Shown here: positions 42,187 through 51,237 of the stretch, piece after piece
Layout: every line of letters begins with the position of its first letter
Position numbering within the stretch: the stretch's first letter is position 1
DNA from: F1-80-MAGs062 sp046345315
Lineage (GTDB): Bacteria; Planctomycetota; Planctomycetia; Planctomycetales; Planctomycetaceae
Assembly: GCA_046345315.1 (NCBI GenBank)
Contig: JBKDKA010000108.1
Location: 5,300 to 69,299 of the forward strand
DNA length: 64,000 nucleotides
Reading direction: 5' to 3'
Position numbers and translations under genes: made by a program
Notes under the pieces: generated by a model
The model's database searches: none
Told to the model about the DNA's origin: nothing
What the model saw: only the letters and a program-made list of their open reading frames with translations

Positions 42187-43734
42187 ATGGGCAGATACCG
42201 GCCACTTCGAAAGATGATCGTCGCGATCGCTGTCATCGGTTGTTTCGTCGTCGGAGTTTCGACGTCATCCGGAGCTTTGCCAGAGTCTGCTTCACGACAG
42301 AAATCAGAGCGGGAGTCACGTCCGAACATCATACTGATTCTGATGGATGATATGGGCTGGCGAGATGTCGGCTTCATGGGAAACGAGTTTGTCGAAACTC
42401 CGCATCTTGATCAGCTGGCTCGATACGGCCTGATGTTCACTCAGGCTTACGCAAGCGCACCGAACTGTGCTCCCACACGAGCCTGTCTGATGTCAGGTCA
42501 GTACACACCGCGTCACGGAATTTACACCGTGGTTGATCCGCGGCAGCCACCCGGATCCCCTTGGCATCCGCTCATGGCGGCGGAGAGCCGGTCGGAACTT
42601 GGAACCGGCGTTGTGACAGTGGCCGAAGCACTCCGCGATGATGGGTATTCGACAGGCTTCTTCGGGATGTGGAATCTCGGTCGAGGTCGTACCGGCCCCG
42701 TGACGCCCGGCGGTCAGGGTTTTCAGCGAGTCGTGTTTCCGGAGACGCTGGGCTTTGGAAAAGATGCCTACTTCGATGACGAGGGAAGATATCTGAGCGA
42801 CCGGCTGACAGATTCCGTGATTGAGTTCATCGAAGAGCACTCCGATGATCCGTACTTTGTTTATCTCGCTGATCACGCAGTGCATGCCCCGTTCGAACCG
42901 AAACAGGATCTGCTTCACAAATACGAAGCAAAAGCATCAGGAGATCAGGATCGTCGGAATGACCCCGCTTATGCAGCGACCATTGAGGCTGTTGACCTGA
43001 ATGTCGGGCGCCTGATGAATGCCCTCCAGCGGCTCAACCAGACAGAACGGACGCTGGTGATCTTTACCTCAGATAACGGCGGAACACCGCAGTTCACAGC
43101 GCCACTGAAGGGAAGTAAAGGGCAGCTTTATGAAGGCGGAATCCGTGTGCCGCTGGTCATGTCGTGGCCTGCACTGAAAAAGCACGGCGGCCGTTGCGAT
43201 GTTCCTGTATCAAGCGTGGATCTGTACCCGACACTGATGGACGTTGCCGGGATCCGGCAGACGGTCAACCAGGTGACAGATGGTGTGAGTCTTGTTCCGA
43301 TCATGAAGGGAACCGGAGACATCGACCGGAAGCGACTCTTCTGGCACTTCCCTTGTTACGTGGGACGTGCCACTCCGTCGAGCGCCATCAGGGAAGGCGA
43401 CTACAAGCTCATCGAGTTCTTTGAAAAGCCAGAACAGTACGAGCTGTACGATCTGAACGCGGATCCAGGCGAGGAGAACGACCTTGTGGCGACGCAGCCA
43501 GATAGGGCGGCGTCACTTTATCGAACACTCCAGCAGTGGCAGAAGGAAACGGAAGCAGCGATACCACGAGACAAAAATCCGAGTTTTGATCCGAATGCTG
43601 AGCGTCCTCGGGGTGGCCCCGGTAATGGCGGAGGCCCCGGCAACGGCGGCGGAAATTCGTCGTCGAACAGTCAATCGGGGCGAAAGAACAAACCACCGGG
43701 CTCCGGACGCCGTGGCAATCGTCGTGAAAAGTGA
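42187..43734 (+). CDS. Exported sulfatase-family protein with altered GKWHLG motif
   Basis: 515 residues from ATG at 42187; AGGAG lies 11 bases upstream, and GTG at 42178 is too close to it. The signal segment is VAIAVIGCFVVGVSTSSG. Sulfatase landmarks: ILMDDMGWRDVG, formylglycine site CAPTR (Cys 94), HAPFEPK, SDNGGTP and GGIRVPLV. The normally invariant GKWHLG reads GMWNLG, so the sulfate-binding lysine and histidine are both missing. The tail is a Gly/Asn/Arg-rich stretch (GGPGNGGGPGNGGG). It may have a different reaction, altered substrate or no activity. It ends the sigma-controlled operon. Confidence 0.85.
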   Translation: MGRYRPLRKMIVAIAVIGCFVVGVSTSSGALPESASRQKSERESRPNIILILMDDMGWRDVGFMGNEFVETPHLDQLARYGLMFTQAYASAPNCAPTRACLMSGQYTPRHGIYTVVDPRQPPGSPWHPLMAAESRSELGTGVVTVAEALRDDGYSTGFFGMWNLGRGRTGPVTPGGQGFQRVVFPETLGFGKDAYFDDEGRYLSDRLTDSVIEFIEEHSDDPYFVYLADHAVHAPFEPKQDLLHKYEAKASGDQDRRNDPAYAATIEAVDLNVGRLMNALQRLNQTERTLVIFTSDNGGTPQFTAPLKGSKGQLYEGGIRVPLVMSWPALKKHGGRCDVPVSSVDLYPTLMDVAGIRQTVNQVTDGVSLVPIMKGTGDIDRKRLFWHFPCYVGRATPSSAIREGDYKLIEFFEKPEQYELYDLNADPGEENDLVATQPDRAASLYRTLQQWQKETEAAIPRDKNPSFDPNAERPRGGPGNGGGPGNGGGNSSSNSQSGRKNKPPGSGRRGNRREK

Positions 43735-44059
43735 GCAGCGATCGTGGAGAGCATCGTTGATGCATCAATCCCGATGCCATTCTGATGACATTGCCACGAG
43801 GATCACGAGGATATTGAGAGCCGAAAGCACGAGTTTCGTGTCATTCCAGTGCATGCAGGAATGGCGAGATCGTGGAGACGCATCTACGACACCATCAGAC
43901 GGATGATTTCCATGGTCCGCACTTCGGCAGATGATTTTCGGCCTGAAAGGCAACGCTGTGAAGCATCTTCAGGCGGCATGTTTTGGTGGCATCAATTTCA
44001 TTTTTTTCCTCCGTTTTCGGCTGGCGTAGTTCTGGGTCTCCGAGTGGTCTGACATCAGG
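43735..44059. other. Intergenic gap with a degenerate family A half-unit
   Basis: Between the sulfatase and the integrase remnant. A half-unit-like hairpin, CATTCC AGTGCATGCA GGAATG, is at 43842-43865. No gene or RNA is recognised. Confidence 0.45.
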
Positions 44060-44293
44060 ATTCTTCGGGCGGTAGCGTGCTCGTTTATCGCAGCTCGTGT
44101 AATCAGGCCGGATGAACTTTACACACTGCAGGAATTTGCAATCAGACTTGGAATTCGCTCATCGACTTCGCGATCAGCACGCAGAGCTTGTCGTCGAGTC
44201 CTTGACAGTCACAAACGTGGTTTTGTCTATGGCCGAGACTGGATCGAATACGTATTGAAAACCTCAGCGGGCCACGACAAGCCGTCGTCGTAG
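44060..44293 (+). pseudogene. Remnant of a small HTH (excisionase-like) gene before the integrase
   Basis: The frame reads RPDELYTLQEFAIRLGIRSS, then a basic stretch, RGFVYGRDWIEYVL, stopping at 44293. This matches the short helix-turn-helix proteins coded just before tyrosine recombinases in planctomycete elements. No ATG, GTG or TTG is in frame upstream before a stop at about 44030; only an ATT at 44060 could start it. I therefore call it a decayed gene, though an unusual start cannot be excluded. Confidence 0.5.
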
Positions 44294-44357
44294 GATTCAG
44301 CCTGACCCATCTGGTTCAGTTTCGGTTGTCAAACTGAAACGTGGAGGAATCACGAGC

Positions 44358-44943
44358 ATGGCAAATCGAAATCGATCATCGACACGAAGCACCAAAAAAG
44401 CGACCGTTCGAATCGTCAGGCTGTCTGCGAGGCCGTTTCAATTGCGAAATCTCTGCCCGGTGGAAAAGCGTGAGGTGCGCATTTCTACAGGAGGTCGCGA
44501 TGAAGATAAAGCTGAAAAGCTACAGAGTGAACTGAATGCAAAGTTATTGATTGGTCTGAATACCAGATCTTCGAAAGCGAAACTGATCGGCCCCGAAATG
44601 GAGTGGTCTGATTTTCGGGAGCAATACAGAATCCTTCACTTAAAAACGTTGAGAGAGCGTACTGCGATTGACGCCGCGAGCCGGCTGTTTTTTTGGTCCT
44701 AAATCGCTGCAAGGCAAATTCGGTCGCCGAGTCAAATATGCTTCTGCCCATGATCTCAGAAGGTCATGCTGTGAGCAGATGCGGGAAGCTGGGGTTCCCC
44801 CGCTGATCATTTGCCGAGTGATGCGGCATTCGTCCTGGGAGACCACTCGAAAGCACTACGCTCCCGGCGACGTCCAGCGGGATACTGAATTTCTGGACAG
44901 TGTGTTCAAGCCAAGAACGGAGAATTCTCCGAAGGACGCCTGA
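44358..44943 (+). pseudogene. Tyrosine recombinase/integrase pseudogene with internal deletion and frame change
   Basis: The 5' part (44358-44702) codes the N-terminal arm and core-binding start: QLRNLCPVEKREVRISTGGR and GPEMEWSDFREQYRILHLK. It then stops after a run of seven T at 44690-44696. The 3' part, in another frame to 44943, is the catalytic end: ASAHDLRRSC with the active-site arginine and MRHSSWETTRKHY with histidine and tyrosine nucleophile. About 200 residues between them are missing, including the first catalytic arginine. It lies 61 bases from the 3' end of a tRNA-Arg gene, an integration hot spot. It is not functional. Confidence 0.8.
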
Positions 44944-44953
44944 TCAAACGAAA

Positions 44954-44983
44954 CACCCCGTTGTACCTGGGTACACCGGGGTG
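44954..44983 (-). terminator. Terminator of the tRNA-Arg gene
   Basis: CACCCCG(G)TGTACC and GGTACAACGGGGTG pair over a short CAG loop, followed on the minus strand by TTTCGTTTG. It is 22 bases after the mature tRNA 3' end. Confidence 0.7.
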
Positions 44984-45004
44984 ACGAATATGACGAAAAT
45001 CAAG

Positions 45005-45078
<74 letters not shown>

Positions 45079-45509
45079 CATCGCACGGACGAGACTGAAA
45101 GCGGTTTGAGGATCGATTCCTGAAGGAAGAAATCCCCTGAAAACGGCTTTTCCGGCTCGTTCAGGTCGAGGGGGGAGTTTACAGAGTTCGCCGCTCGTCG
45201 CAACCCTTTGTCGCTAGCAACCGTCAGTTCGTGGCAAGAGTTCTGCAAAACATCCGCCCTTTCGGGTTGAATCATCCACTGACACAGACGAGAGCGGCTG
45301 TTATATTGATCACAGCAACGGGATGATCGGCATCGAGTTGATCCCCGCCGAATCACAATACACCTGTTTCCCCCCCCATTACAGAATCTTGACCTGGCTC
45401 AGTCATCTGCGGTCATTTTCCAGATCAAGCGATTCCGTATGATCTTTTGTGCTGGCGGCGGCTGGGTGAATGAACGTCGCACTTGCTTCTGTTTTTCAGG
45501 TTCTCCTTC
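45079..45509. other. Intergenic region before the DUF6677-like gene
   Basis: About 430 bases between the tRNA 5' end (minus) and a plus-strand gene. It should carry the tRNA promoter and that of the downstream gene. I see no confident repeat or small gene. Confidence 0.4.
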
Positions 45510-46370
45510 ATGCATGACCCCCGAATCCCCCTGAAATCCCGTTACCAGGCCGGAATTCTGGCCTTTCTTTGTCCGGGAGCGGGGCACTGGTACCAGGGAC
45601 GCCGATTTAAAGCGACAATTTACTCGGTCTGCATCCTCACAATCTTCATCTGGGGAATGATCCTCGGCAATCTGCAGCCTGTATACAGTCAGGTTGCATT
45701 TTCGCATTCCGGTGGCTCAACGTCAGTTCAGCTCGACAAAGGTCGCCCCGGCACTCGTTACACGCTGGGCTACTACGCTCAGGTGCTGACGGGAGTGGTG
45801 GCTTTGCCAGCACTGGTTCAGCAGGTGAGGTTTCAGAACGACGAGGGTGTTGTCGCCCAGATCGACCGTCCAATTGACAGTGACTTTGTCGGTGTGGTTC
45901 GCGATTATCATGCTTCTGCTCGCACTGTCACCGGGACACTGAATCTGAGCCCGACCGAAAACGGAAAGTCGAGTGGTCAGTTCAGCGGTCAGTTCGAAGA
46001 CGGAACTCCGGTCACACTGGAAGTGCAGGAACTGAATCGATTCGGAAGAAAGGTCTTCGGATCGCCTCGTCGGGACATTGAATGTCGAGTCACAGCAAAA
46101 GGTGACACCGATACTGCCGCCGGGGAGTTTATTCTGACCGGAACAGTGGCTCGAAGTTTTGTCGATTGGTTTCAGGCTCCTCGCGATATGGAAGAACTGG
46201 ACCGGCTGCATGGAGAACTGAATCGACAGTTCGACCTGGCATCTGTGTTTACGTGGATCGCCGGACTGCTGAATCTGCTGGCCATCTGGGACGCGTTCGA
46301 CGGTCCCGCTTACGGATACGGTGACGAAGTTCGGAGAAAGGAAGACGAAAAGACTCCGGAACCAGCATGA
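45510..46370 (+). CDS. DUF6677-like membrane protein
   Basis: 286 residues from ATG at 45510. The start SRYQAGILAFLCPGAGHWYQGRRFKA contains the small glycine-rich membrane hairpin of TM2-like proteins (PGAGHWYQGR) and is followed by a span (YSVCILTIFIWGMILG). A central soluble region (about 105-225) is polar and beta-rich, and a last hydrophobic segment (LASVFTWIAGLLNLLAIWDAF) ends with acidic residues. The pattern matches a planctomycete family of unknown function that usually precedes a two-span small protein, as here. Confidence 0.72.
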   Translation: MHDPRIPLKSRYQAGILAFLCPGAGHWYQGRRFKATIYSVCILTIFIWGMILGNLQPVYSQVAFSHSGGSTSVQLDKGRPGTRYTLGYYAQVLTGVVALPALVQQVRFQNDEGVVAQIDRPIDSDFVGVVRDYHASARTVTGTLNLSPTENGKSSGQFSGQFEDGTPVTLEVQELNRFGRKVFGSPRRDIECRVTAKGDTDTAAGEFILTGTVARSFVDWFQAPRDMEELDRLHGELNRQFDLASVFTWIAGLLNLLAIWDAFDGPAYGYGDEVRRKEDEKTPEPA

Positions 46371-46422
46371 GGCGGAGATTCGGTCAGTCAGGTTTCGAAT
46401 CGTTCGAAAGGGTTATCGTTTC

Positions 46423-46599
46423 ATGACATCATCGGTGCTGATCTATGGATTGCCGCTCACGGCCGGAATCAGTCTGGTCTATTGCGCCAGTCGCTACGAA
46501 ATGCCCGCACGCATAATGTCTTCTGCCGCAGTCATGTTCCTGAAGACTCAGCTCGGACTCGTCGTGATCTACGGTATTCTGTGGATGATGTCAGGCTAG
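46423..46599 (+). CDS. Small two-span membrane protein
   Basis: 58 residues from ATG at 46423 (AAGGG upstream). The first span is VLIYGLPLTAGISLVYC and the second LGLVVIYGILWMM, joined by a short basic loop containing YEMPARI. The open frame extends to 46321 inside the preceding gene but the ribosome site favours the short form. It is probably a partner of the DUF6677-like protein 53 bases upstream. Its job is unknown. Confidence 0.6.
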   Translation: MTSSVLIYGLPLTAGISLVYCASRYEMPARIMSSAAVMFLKTQLGLVVIYGILWMMSG

Positions 46600-46636
46600 C
46601 TGTCGGTTGATCCAGACAGCAGAACGTCGCTCTGCG

Positions 46637-47278
46637 TCAAGGCCTGACACGGTTCAGAATGGACTGAACAACTTCGTCAATCGTCTGATGTGACGTATCA
46701 ATCTGAATTGCATCGGGGGCAGGTTTCATCGGAGCGTGCTCACGCATTCGATCCCGCTCATCGCGTTCTTCCAGTTGTCTGCGAATTTCCTCAAGGACAG
46801 CAGATTTTCCGGAATGAACCAGTTCTCGATAACGACGGTCCGCTCGCGCATCGAGATCTGCGGTCATGAAGAATTTGAACTCCGCATCGGGAAACACAAC
46901 CGTTCCCTGATCACGCCCTTCTGTGACGAGACTTCCCATTCGGCCGATTGCTCGCTGCTGTTCGACCAGTTTCTCCCTGACTTCCGGGTGCGATGCAACA
47001 ATGGACGAAATGGCCGTCACTTCCGGCGACCTGATATCACTCGTCACATCCTGCTGATTGAGCAGCAGATGACTGCCGTGAAACTCAATCGACAGAGAAT
47101 TCACGACGGATGCGACACGAAGACGGTCATCGGCCGGGACACCCGCTTGGCGAACGGCCAGAGCTGCAGCTCGGTACATTGCCCCGGTATCCAGAAACCG
47201 AACCTGCAGCAGGCTGGCCACCTGGCGAGCCACAGTGCTCTTTCCGGATCCGGCCGGTCCGTCAATTGTAATGATCAT
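46637..47278 (-). CDS. cmk: Cytidylate kinase
   Basis: 213 residues. It phosphorylates CMP and dCMP with ATP in the cytoplasm. Seen are the P-loop GPAGSGKSTVA (7-17), LDTGAMYRAAAL, TEGRDQGTVVFPDAEFKFF and the lid-type region EERDERDRMRE, all as in the family. The length is normal. It is downstream of the GH38-like gene on the same strand (48-base gap), with no functional link apparent. Confidence 0.95.
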   Translation of the reverse strand: MIITIDGPAGSGKSTVARQVASLLQVRFLDTGAMYRAAALAVRQAGVPADDRLRVASVVNSLSIEFHGSHLLLNQQDVTSDIRSPEVTAISSIVASHPEVREKLVEQQRAIGRMGSLVTEGRDQGTVVFPDAEFKFFMTADLDARADRRYRELVHSGKSAVLEEIRRQLEERDERDRMREHAPMKPAPDAIQIDTSHQTIDEVVQSILNRVRP

Positions 47279-47326
47279 TTACTGTGTCCAGGCCTTTACT
47301 GAGTCCATATCTTTACTGAATCCACG

Positions 47327-50300
47327 TCAGAAACAGAGCGTAATCTCTTTCAGCTGAAAGCGTCCCATCCGGACCTGAGTTCCCTCGGTCGTGATCGGAA
47401 GTTCCGTTACCGATTCGGGATCAGAAGGTCGTGATTCGAATGCTCGAACAGGAACTACTGCTGTACGCAGCAGGCAGTCAACCGCCGTTCCTTCGGTCTC
47501 CAGAAGAACGACCTGAACGCGAAGACCGAGCGGAGCCGGATCGAGACTGCTCTCCGACGATGCTGGATTCTTCTGGTCACTGCTTTCACCGGCACCTTCA
47601 TCGACCACATTCACTTCTGCGATGATGACGTTTTTTGCAGTCAGCCCCAGCAGCCAGGCGGAGTGAATGTCGGCAGGAATCCGACCGGAGGTCTGTGACT
47701 GAAAAATCGGAACCGACGCATCAAGTGCTGTTCGCATCGGAAACGGCTGATCGAAATCGATCGTAAAGGAAAACGAGCGGGCCTGTTCTCCTTCGCAGAT
47801 CAGCAGACTGTCGAACGACCTTGGGCTGGTCTTTCGATGATACGGCCGTCCGTGAGCCGCGATTGTCAGTCGTTGTGTTCCGTCCGCAACTTCCAGATAG
47901 TCCGGCGATTCGAACCGTTCACCTCGAAGTGGAGCAGACTGACCAAACACACTTCCGACAACGGACGCCGCTTCATTCTCCCAGGCGAAGCGACATGCCA
48001 GATACGTCATCCAGGGATTCCCTCGCAACTCGCAGGTGAGCTCGGTGATCTCGAAAGTGAGTTCGAGTCGCGGCCGATATCGGTCCAGCGATGAGACCTG
48101 ACGTACGACTGCAAGCAGCGATCCGTTCGATGGATCAATCAGTTCGACAACGGATTCCACAGATCCCGTCAGGGGGCCGACACTGAGGCACCCGATCGAC
48201 CGGACTCGAGCGATCGCGTAGTCCGCCAGAGACTCTTCTTCATCAATCTCCGGCATCGTTCGCTTTGGTCGCTCGAACCGAAATCCGATTCGCTGACTGA
48301 GACGATTGCTCCGTTCTCCATAAAAATGGACAGCGGCAACTCCGCCCGTGACTTCGCTGATCTCGACTTCAAAGTGTTTGTTTCGCAGAAGACTCGTTTC
48401 CGCAAGTGGTGGTTCTCTGCGGGCCGGCAACAATGGCGGCTGCTGTTCAGCCCCTGCCGGGGATTCTGTAATCCAAGCATAACCACCGGGCGGAATCTGA
48501 ACCATCACCTGATGAGCTGGATTCACGGTCGTGCTGCTGACCAGCTCGCCTGAAGCTGCCCGATTCTGCGGAGTAACACAAAACGCCTGAATGAAGTTTG
48601 ATTTCTGAGGTGGTCCCCATTCTGCATTCCATGGAACGATCACCGATCTTGCAAAGGGCAGTGTATTGATCAGCACAATCCCTCGGCGGTCTGAATCCCG
48701 TCCCGGAACCTGCTTCGCGAATGCTGCTGCCAGTCGACAGGCAAGCTGTCCAGTGAGAAGCTGGAGTTCCGAAATCACAGGTGGATCGCCGTGGGAGCCA
48801 AAGACATCAACGGTCTCGACTGACGATACAAGCCCGACCGAGGACACGTTCGTTGAGTTCTCCGATGGCAGTGAAACCACATCAGCAGAAGACTCGCCCT
48901 GTGAAACTTCAATCACGGAATCATCCGCTGCATCCGGCGGGTCAGCATTCTTCTTCTCACGTGACCTGAGAAGATGACGCAGTCGACCGAGCACCAGCTT
49001 CGGGCTGCCGACAGCGTTTGTCTGATCACCGGGAACGGGAAGCCGAAACGAGACATCAGCACGAATCAATCGACAGAGTGTGATGAGCGTCGCGCAGGCA
49101 GTCAGCTGATACCAGAGCCTGCAGACAGCCGCCGGATCTGTGATCGGCTGTTCGGTTCGAAGCACTGACGACTGGATGAGTGCGGGACTGAGATACTCTC
49201 GGTGTTCGAACTTCAGGGAAGTCATGTATCCGTGAGAATCAGCCCAGAACTGATCGACAGTGGTAAACTTTCCCAGTGCAGACGCGAAACGGGCCGCGAT
49301 GCGAAGATCGTTCAGCCAGGGTGAACGAAGTTCCGGAAGCCGCGCCAGGAACAGCACTGCCGTGTCGTCATCCTGCATGCTTTCATTGAAGCGATCGGCG
49401 AATCGCAGAAATGAGGAGGCGCTGTCGATCGCCAGCGGAATTCGGGAGCACGCTCTGATGGTCGTCTGGTCCGGGGACATCCACTCGAATCGAGATCGTT
49501 CCTGATCGGGGTAAAGTCCGTCATCCAGAGCAATATGAAATGCGGACTCAAATCCGGCATGGCGAAGCACCATGGGAAGCGACGACACCAGGCCGTATCG
49601 GCGACGAATCCAGTGACGCACCGGCTGACCAAACAGCTCGGCGACCGATTCTCGACCGGCGGTCAGGTCGGAAAGAGTTGCACCGAGTGGATTGAGCGCC
49701 GGCCGGATTTCGGATTCCGGTCCGGTCAGCAGAGTCAGCGTTCCTTCGGCAAGTCGAGCCCGAACGGTCTGCTGAAACTCCGGCGAATCATTTGCCCATC
49801 GAACCAGATCCGATGCCGTTGCCACGAGGTTTATGGGTTCGGAAGCATCAAAGCACGAAAGGACTGTGGCTGCGGGATCGCCTGCTGGCGGGAGGCAGAC
49901 ATCGACGAGACTGCAGGTGAGCGGAAAAAATTGTTCGCGAGTTTCCTGCAGCAGTTCAAAACACTTTCGGAGGTGAATCCGGGAAGTTTCAGAATCCCCG
50001 CCGACTGCAGCGTCAGCGGCCAGATGAATTTCACGACTCAATGTGAATTCGTCGGGATCAACAAAATGATGTCGGCGACGACTCAGCCAGATCGTCATCA
50101 GATACGAGGTACCGAATGCGAAAAAGGCATCCAGCAGATCGGAGTCGACTTCGGAGGATGCTTTGAAAGATGGATTCCCCGCGACGTCAGGTTCAGGCTG
50201 AGCAGGAGCCCGCGAAGCGAGCGTGCTCCGGATCAGGTCACACCATTCGTCGCGGGATGACTGGCCGGAAAGAATCAGGTGAATTGCTGTTCCAGTGTCG

Positions 50301-50560
50301 TGCTGCCAGTCGTGGTGCATCCAGCTTTCAGAAGGAGTCGGGAGCAGGATGACCTGACGGCCGTGCAGATGTCGGATCGCATCCGGGTGCCGAAAAACCG
50401 GGATTCCTCGGGAAGCCGTCAGTAGTCCCGGGTGCCACGCGCAGGCCAGAGCATTCAGGAGACTGGACGCAGCATCCTCCGTCAGATCTGAGGGCAGATC
50501 TTCTACGGAATAGCCGGGAATCAGGATGCTGATTCCCTCGAATAATTCATCTGAGATCAT
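47327..50560 (-). CDS. Large GH38-like (alpha-mannosidase superfamily) protein
   Basis: 1077 residues without a clear signal peptide. The middle part (about 310-430) reads VRHWIRRRYGLVSSLPMVLR, HAGFESAFHIALDDGLYPDQ and RFEWMSPDQTTIRACSRIPL, which resembles the helical and barrel region of GH38/GH57-type proteins of planctomycetes. The last 450 residues are beta-rich (KHFEVEISEVTGGVAAVHFY), as in GH38 C-terminal sandwiches. The canonical N-terminal HxD metal site of classic alpha-mannosidases is not evident to me, so activity is uncertain. A Ser/Asp/Val-rich variable stretch lies near 560-620. Single gene, followed by cmk. Confidence 0.55.
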   Translation of the reverse strand: MISDELFEGISILIPGYSVEDLPSDLTEDAASSLLNALACAWHPGLLTASRGIPVFRHPDAIRHLHGRQVILLPTPSESWMHHDWQHDTGTAIHLILSGQSSRDEWCDLIRSTLASRAPAQPEPDVAGNPSFKASSEVDSDLLDAFFAFGTSYLMTIWLSRRRHHFVDPDEFTLSREIHLAADAAVGGDSETSRIHLRKCFELLQETREQFFPLTCSLVDVCLPPAGDPAATVLSCFDASEPINLVATASDLVRWANDSPEFQQTVRARLAEGTLTLLTGPESEIRPALNPLGATLSDLTAGRESVAELFGQPVRHWIRRRYGLVSSLPMVLRHAGFESAFHIALDDGLYPDQERSRFEWMSPDQTTIRACSRIPLAIDSASSFLRFADRFNESMQDDDTAVLFLARLPELRSPWLNDLRIAARFASALGKFTTVDQFWADSHGYMTSLKFEHREYLSPALIQSSVLRTEQPITDPAAVCRLWYQLTACATLITLCRLIRADVSFRLPVPGDQTNAVGSPKLVLGRLRHLLRSREKKNADPPDAADDSVIEVSQGESSADVVSLPSENSTNVSSVGLVSSVETVDVFGSHGDPPVISELQLLTGQLACRLAAAFAKQVPGRDSDRRGIVLINTLPFARSVIVPWNAEWGPPQKSNFIQAFCVTPQNRAASGELVSSTTVNPAHQVMVQIPPGGYAWITESPAGAEQQPPLLPARREPPLAETSLLRNKHFEVEISEVTGGVAAVHFYGERSNRLSQRIGFRFERPKRTMPEIDEEESLADYAIARVRSIGCLSVGPLTGSVESVVELIDPSNGSLLAVVRQVSSLDRYRPRLELTFEITELTCELRGNPWMTYLACRFAWENEAASVVGSVFGQSAPLRGERFESPDYLEVADGTQRLTIAAHGRPYHRKTSPRSFDSLLICEGEQARSFSFTIDFDQPFPMRTALDASVPIFQSQTSGRIPADIHSAWLLGLTAKNVIIAEVNVVDEGAGESSDQKNPASSESSLDPAPLGLRVQVVLLETEGTAVDCLLRTAVVPVRAFESRPSDPESVTELPITTEGTQVRMGRFQLKEITLCF

Positions 50561-51237
50561 GCGAAAGCGAAGTTTCGGACCGAAAATTCAGATTCGATTG
50601 AGGAGGTTTCGGAGAGATTTCAGGAACTTTGAGTGGGGCGGTCACGTCAAAAACATGACATGGAGGATAAAGTGAGTATGCGACCTCGGAGTCATCAGCG
50701 GCTTTTGATGCTGGCTGAACCGGGTTTTGCGACTCTTTTCAGCGGATCAGCTCGAAAGTTGCCTGGGACAGAATGGTCCGGGCTGAGCCTGTTAGTCAGT
50801 CTTTCGGGGCTCGGACCTTCGGGAACGATTTGCTGCCGTGATTATAACAGACGTTAACGAGATCCATACGGTTTGTGAGTGTGAAAGCCGATCAAACCAA
50901 TGAAAGCCGAAAAACGGCAGTTTTATTCTTTGAGTAAACGACGACAGGTGACTGGAGTGTCGTCCCTTCTGAGCTCCTGCCGGAATGATCGTCGAGAGCG
51001 GCATAACTGCTGTGGCGGGCAGACTTGAGTGAATCAGGCAAAACTGAAGGACTGGAATTTTCGGCACGAACAGGTGCTGACTTTCGGGGCTGCCTGTTGC
51101 GTCGGTGTGACAGAGTTGTCAGCATTCACTGAAAACGATTGACCGGACCCGAAAATCTTTGCTACTTTAGACTTAGAACTATCTGTCGGCCCGTCCGGGG
51201 TCGGAACAGGTTCAGGCAGCGTACTGAAGGCTCAAAA
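50561..51237. other. Divergent intergenic region before the pilus gene cluster
   Basis: 677 bases between the GH38-like start (minus) and pilM start (plus). Apart from a candidate promoter at 51139-51168, I see only short frames. The motif CTTTCGGGGCT occurs twice (about 50810 and 51082), without a clear structure. Confidence 0.4.
51139..51168 (+). promoter_or_regulatory. Candidate sigma-70 type promoter for the pilM cluster
   Basis: TTGACC and TACTTT are separated by 18 bases, an acceptable housekeeping pattern. Transcripts would have a leader of about 60 bases before the pilM ATG at 51238. Seen by eye only; start site not known. Confidence 0.4.

Noticed and set aside
5000..43000. CRISPR array
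   Set aside because: Families A and B are palindromic, unevenly spaced by kilobases and differ in length; no regular spacers and no cas genes.
49535..50260. 241-codon plus-strand frame
   Set aside because: Antisense to the GH38-like gene; no ribosome site or family features.
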